Below are positions 6,990 to 8,270 of a stretch of DNA of 8,270 nucleotides, piece by piece. A program made the position numbers and the translations under genes. Each line of letters opens with the position of its first letter. Within the stretch, counting starts at the first letter, position 1. The notes under the pieces were generated by a model, which was not told the DNA's origin, searched no databases, and worked only from the letters and a program-made list of their open reading frames with translations. Origin of the DNA: Proteiniphilum sp. (lineage in GTDB: Bacteria; Bacteroidota; Bacteroidia; Bacteroidales; Dysgonomonadaceae); assembly GCA_031284475.1 (NCBI GenBank), contig JAISZV010000153.1, positions 1 to 8,270 of the forward strand. Direction: 5' to 3'.

Positions 6990-7931
6990 TTACTCCGCTG
7001 TTCCGGTACGGTTGTTGCCGACGGTGATCCACGGATTGATAGTACCTGTTACGGTTATGCCTGTGCGTTTCAGCGTTACCTCGTAAGTGTACTCGTTGCC
7101 CGCCTCGAATTTGGCGGCGGCGGCGGGAAGTTTCCAGGTGAAGGTATCGCTACCCACGGTAAACTCCACCGTTACTCCGTCAGCCGCATAGCTTCCCGGC
7201 AGGACGATGGCGTCATATTTCGAGCCGTTGGTAATTGTGCGTGGGGTTATGGCCGCCGGAGTATTTGCCGTACCCAACGAACCGTCTTCCGGTTTCAGCG
7301 TATTTTTGGTATTCATACCTTTGATTGTCACGCTCATTCCGGTAAGGGGCGCGCCGACGCTTGCGTCCGCCGTACAATTCATCACAATCTTCGAGAGCTT
7401 GTGCTTGAACTCAAGGGCTACATTGCCTGTGGAGGCTTTGCTGAAGTTCTTTGCGTTGTCAGACCACAGCAGGTCGATGGCGGCCTGTTTTGTTGCGTCC
7501 TGTGCGCCCGATACGTCCACACTGATATTGCCGGTAAGCGTGTTGCCTGTCTTCCACGGATAGTAAGCGATAAAGCTCACCGCCGAGCCGTCCATCGGGT
7601 AGTAGATTTCGTCGCCCGGCACGGCGGTAAACGCGGAAGTTCCCGCGGTCGTGTACTGTTTGTTCGCGGCGTTTTCGGCGATGGTTGTAGTGCCGTTGCC
7701 TACCATGAAGATACCGATGGCGTCGTTTGCCGCCCACGCATCACCCGCCGCGCGGGTTCCGGGTGCGCCGTTCTGCACGGCCTGACCCGCGATGCCTGCC
7801 GAGAAACATACCGCCTGCGGCGGGTTCGTTTCGTCCTGAATGTCGTCGTTCATGTTGCACGAAGTGAACATCGCGGCGTAGACAAGGGCAGCGCCCAGCA
7901 CTAAAATTTTACCTTTTTTTACTGTTTCCAT
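6990..7931 (-). CDS. Fimbrillin family (Mfa-like) surface lipoprotein
   Basis: A 313-residue exported protein. Residues 1-25 form a lipoprotein signal peptide (METVKKGKIL, a hydrophobic core, then the lipobox FTSC with Cys25), so it should be lipidated and reach the outer membrane. Fimbrillin-like features follow: VCFSAGI at 41-47, GTRAAGDAWAANDAIGIFM at 58-76, EIYYPMDGSAVSFIAYYPW at 108-126, FKHKLSKIV at 175-183, VLPG at 243-246, FEAGNEYTYEVTL at 275-287, and GTINPW at 296-301. These match the two-domain Mfa-like fold of type V pilus subunits and anchors. In fimbrial subunits an Arg-specific protease trims a donor N-terminal strand before assembly; Arg60 in GTR-A is a plausible site, which is inference. 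It lies on the same strand as, and 222 bases downstream of, the FGE-fold gene, so the two could be co-expressed. Whether it is a stalk subunit, anchor or free lipoprotein cannot be read from the sequence. Confidence 0.87.
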   Translation of the reverse strand: METVKKGKILVLGAALVYAAMFTSCNMNDDIQDETNPPQAVCFSAGIAGQAVQNGAPGTRAAGDAWAANDAIGIFMVGNGTTTIAENAANKQYTTAGTSAFTAVPGDEIYYPMDGSAVSFIAYYPWKTGNTLTGNISVDVSGAQDATKQAAIDLLWSDNAKNFSKASTGNVALEFKHKLSKIVMNCTADASVGAPLTGMSVTIKGMNTKNTLKPEDGSLGTANTPAAITPRTITNGSKYDAIVLPGSYAADGVTVEFTVGSDTFTWKLPAAAAKFEAGNEYTYEVTLKRTGITVTGTINPWITVGNNRTGTAE

Positions 7932-8010
7932 TTGTTTGTTACTTTTTGAAATTTAGAACTCATGTTTATTTATCTTGATTTTATCTTTCACTTTTAGTTT
8001 TTCACTTATA

Positions 8011-8052
8011 AATTCGACCGGCTGCGCCGGGTGCCTGCGAGCACTCCGAATT
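8011..8052. repeat. Compact three-way-junction-like inverted repeat element
   Basis: AATTCG (8011-8016) pairs with CGAATT (8047-8052). Inside it two further hairpins lie back to back: CCGGC-TGC-GCCGG (8018-8030) and GTGC-CTGCGA-GCAC (8031-8044). A8017 can pair with T8045, leaving one bulged C. The result is a small cloverleaf with all arms perfectly paired, 79 bases upstream of the fimbrillin ATG and about 100 bases past the FGE-gene stop. No T-run follows on either strand, so it is not a standard terminator. Confidence 0.6.
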
Positions 8053-8094
8053 ATTTTCCCGCTCAGGGCCGTTGAACCGACGCTGCGGAGCGAG

Positions 8095-8120
8095 GGTAGA
8101 GGGAGCTTGTTCTCTCTGCC
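8095..8120. repeat. Hairpin in the FGE-fimbrillin spacer
   Basis: GGTAGAGGGA (8095-8104) pairs with TCTCTCTGCC (8111-8120) over 10 bp, with two G-T pairs, around the loop GCTTGT. Because the two wobbles become A-C mismatches on the other strand, the stem would be stronger in plus-strand RNA than in the transcript of the neighbouring minus-strand genes. Confidence 0.4.
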
Positions 8121-8129
8121 GAGCCGCGA

Positions 8130-8145
8130 GGAGGAAAAGCCCTCC
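8130..8145 (-). repeat. GC-rich hairpin just after the FGE-fold gene
   Basis: GGAGG (8130-8134) and CCTCC (8141-8145) form a perfect 5-bp GC-rich stem with a 6-base loop. On the minus strand it begins 8 bases after the stop codon of the partial FGE-fold gene. No T-run follows, so it is not an intrinsic terminator. In DGRs a GC-rich hairpin or cruciform a few bases past the variable region promotes retrohoming; the position here fits that role, which is inference. Confidence 0.45.
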
Positions 8146-8153
8146 GTGCTTAA

Positions 8154-8270
8154 CTAAGGGACGACCGCGACGCGGAACCCGAGGTCGATGCCAGCGTAGT
8201 TGGGATAGTTGTCGTTGCGGATCGCAGAGCGGCAGTTCTGGGCGAGGCTGCCCCAGCTGCCGCCGCGAAA
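8154..8270 (-). CDS. FGE-sulfatase/C-type-lectin-fold protein, C-terminal end; candidate DGR variable region
   Basis: Only the last 38 codons are in the window; the 5' part lies beyond 8270. The frame reads [18 protein letters not shown] early and GIDLGFRVA near the end, with TAG at 8156-8154. RGGSW, NCR-x-A-x-R and GFRV are the hallmark C-terminal motifs of the formylglycine-generating-enzyme (SUMF1) fold, a C-type-lectin variant. In DGR target proteins this same segment is the variable region, and the template typically encodes Asn (AAC) at the exchangeable sites. Here those sites carry Gly, Ser, Leu, Ile, Asp and Tyr with codons GGC, AGC, CTC, ATC, GAC and TAC, all reachable from AAC by adenine changes, whereas the framework codons are ordinary. 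It is probably a secreted or surface protein on a DGR system, but the N-terminus, template and reverse transcriptase are not visible. The alternative is a plain FGE-family lipoprotein without a DGR. Confidence 0.85.
   Translation of the reverse strand, partial: FRGGSWGSLAQNCRSAIRNDNYPNYAGIDLGFRVAVVP

Noticed and set aside
6903..7904. Long plus-strand open frame (333 codons) opposite the fimbrillin gene
   Set aside because: It is a shadow of the GC-rich fimbrillin gene on the other strand. Its product is rich in Arg, Cys, His and Val and shows no domain, while the minus-strand product has a lipobox and fimbrillin motifs.
7975..8157. Plus-strand 60-codon frame across the hairpin-rich spacer
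   Set aside because: It runs through three inverted repeats opposite two minus-strand genes and has no homology signal.

Overview
The window looks like the chromosome of a Bacteroidales bacterium (Bacteroides, Parabacteroides, Dysgonomonas or a relative). The reasons are a fused FeoA-FeoB iron transporter, a lipobox-bearing fimbrillin-like (Mfa-like) protein, -7 boxes of the Bacteroidetes type (TAnnTTTG), A-rich leaders in place of Shine-Dalgarno sites, and a DUF6398/DUF262 neighbourhood. No species can be named from the sequence alone.

Layout from left to right. Positions 1-704 are AT-rich and hold decayed genes: a promoter-like site, the first codons of what looks like a small XRE-type regulator, and a DUF262 (GmrSD-type) gene broken by a frameshift and a large internal deletion. 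An intact DUF6398 gene follows (725-1228, +). On the minus strand is a ferrous-iron uptake operon read leftward: a promoter at 4105-4112, the FeoA-FeoB fusion (4079-1581), and 18 bases later a 53-residue Cys-rich membrane protein of the FeoB-associated family (1562-1401). Region 4113-4901 is non-coding as far as can be supported. It carries a 42-bp tandem repeat, a short dyad, a candidate promoter and a 7-bp tandem repeat ahead of class II fumarase fumC (4902-6299, +).

Region 6300-6989 separates fumC from convergent minus-strand genes. It has a strong hairpin whose U-tract lies on the minus strand, four copies of a 23-bp tandem repeat, and a second hairpin. The fimbrillin-like lipoprotein lies at 7931-6990 (-). 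Upstream of it, cut by the window edge, are the last 38 codons of an FGE-sulfatase/C-type-lectin-fold protein (8270-8154, -).

The most interesting signal is at the right edge. The FGE-fold C-terminus has the pattern of a diversity-generating retroelement (DGR) variable region. It keeps the conserved RGGSW, NCRSA and GFRVA framework, while the positions that are usually Asn in template-encoded versions are Gly, Ser, Leu, Ile, Asp and Tyr. Every one of those codons can be reached from AAC or AAT by changing adenines only. A GC-rich hairpin begins 8 bases after its stop codon, and a compact three-way-junction-like element lies further on, just before the fimbrillin gene. No reverse transcriptase or template repeat is visible here, so the DGR call is an inference that the flanking sequence beyond 8270 would test. 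If it holds, the fimbrillin gene and the hypervariable lectin-fold protein may form a surface-display pair.
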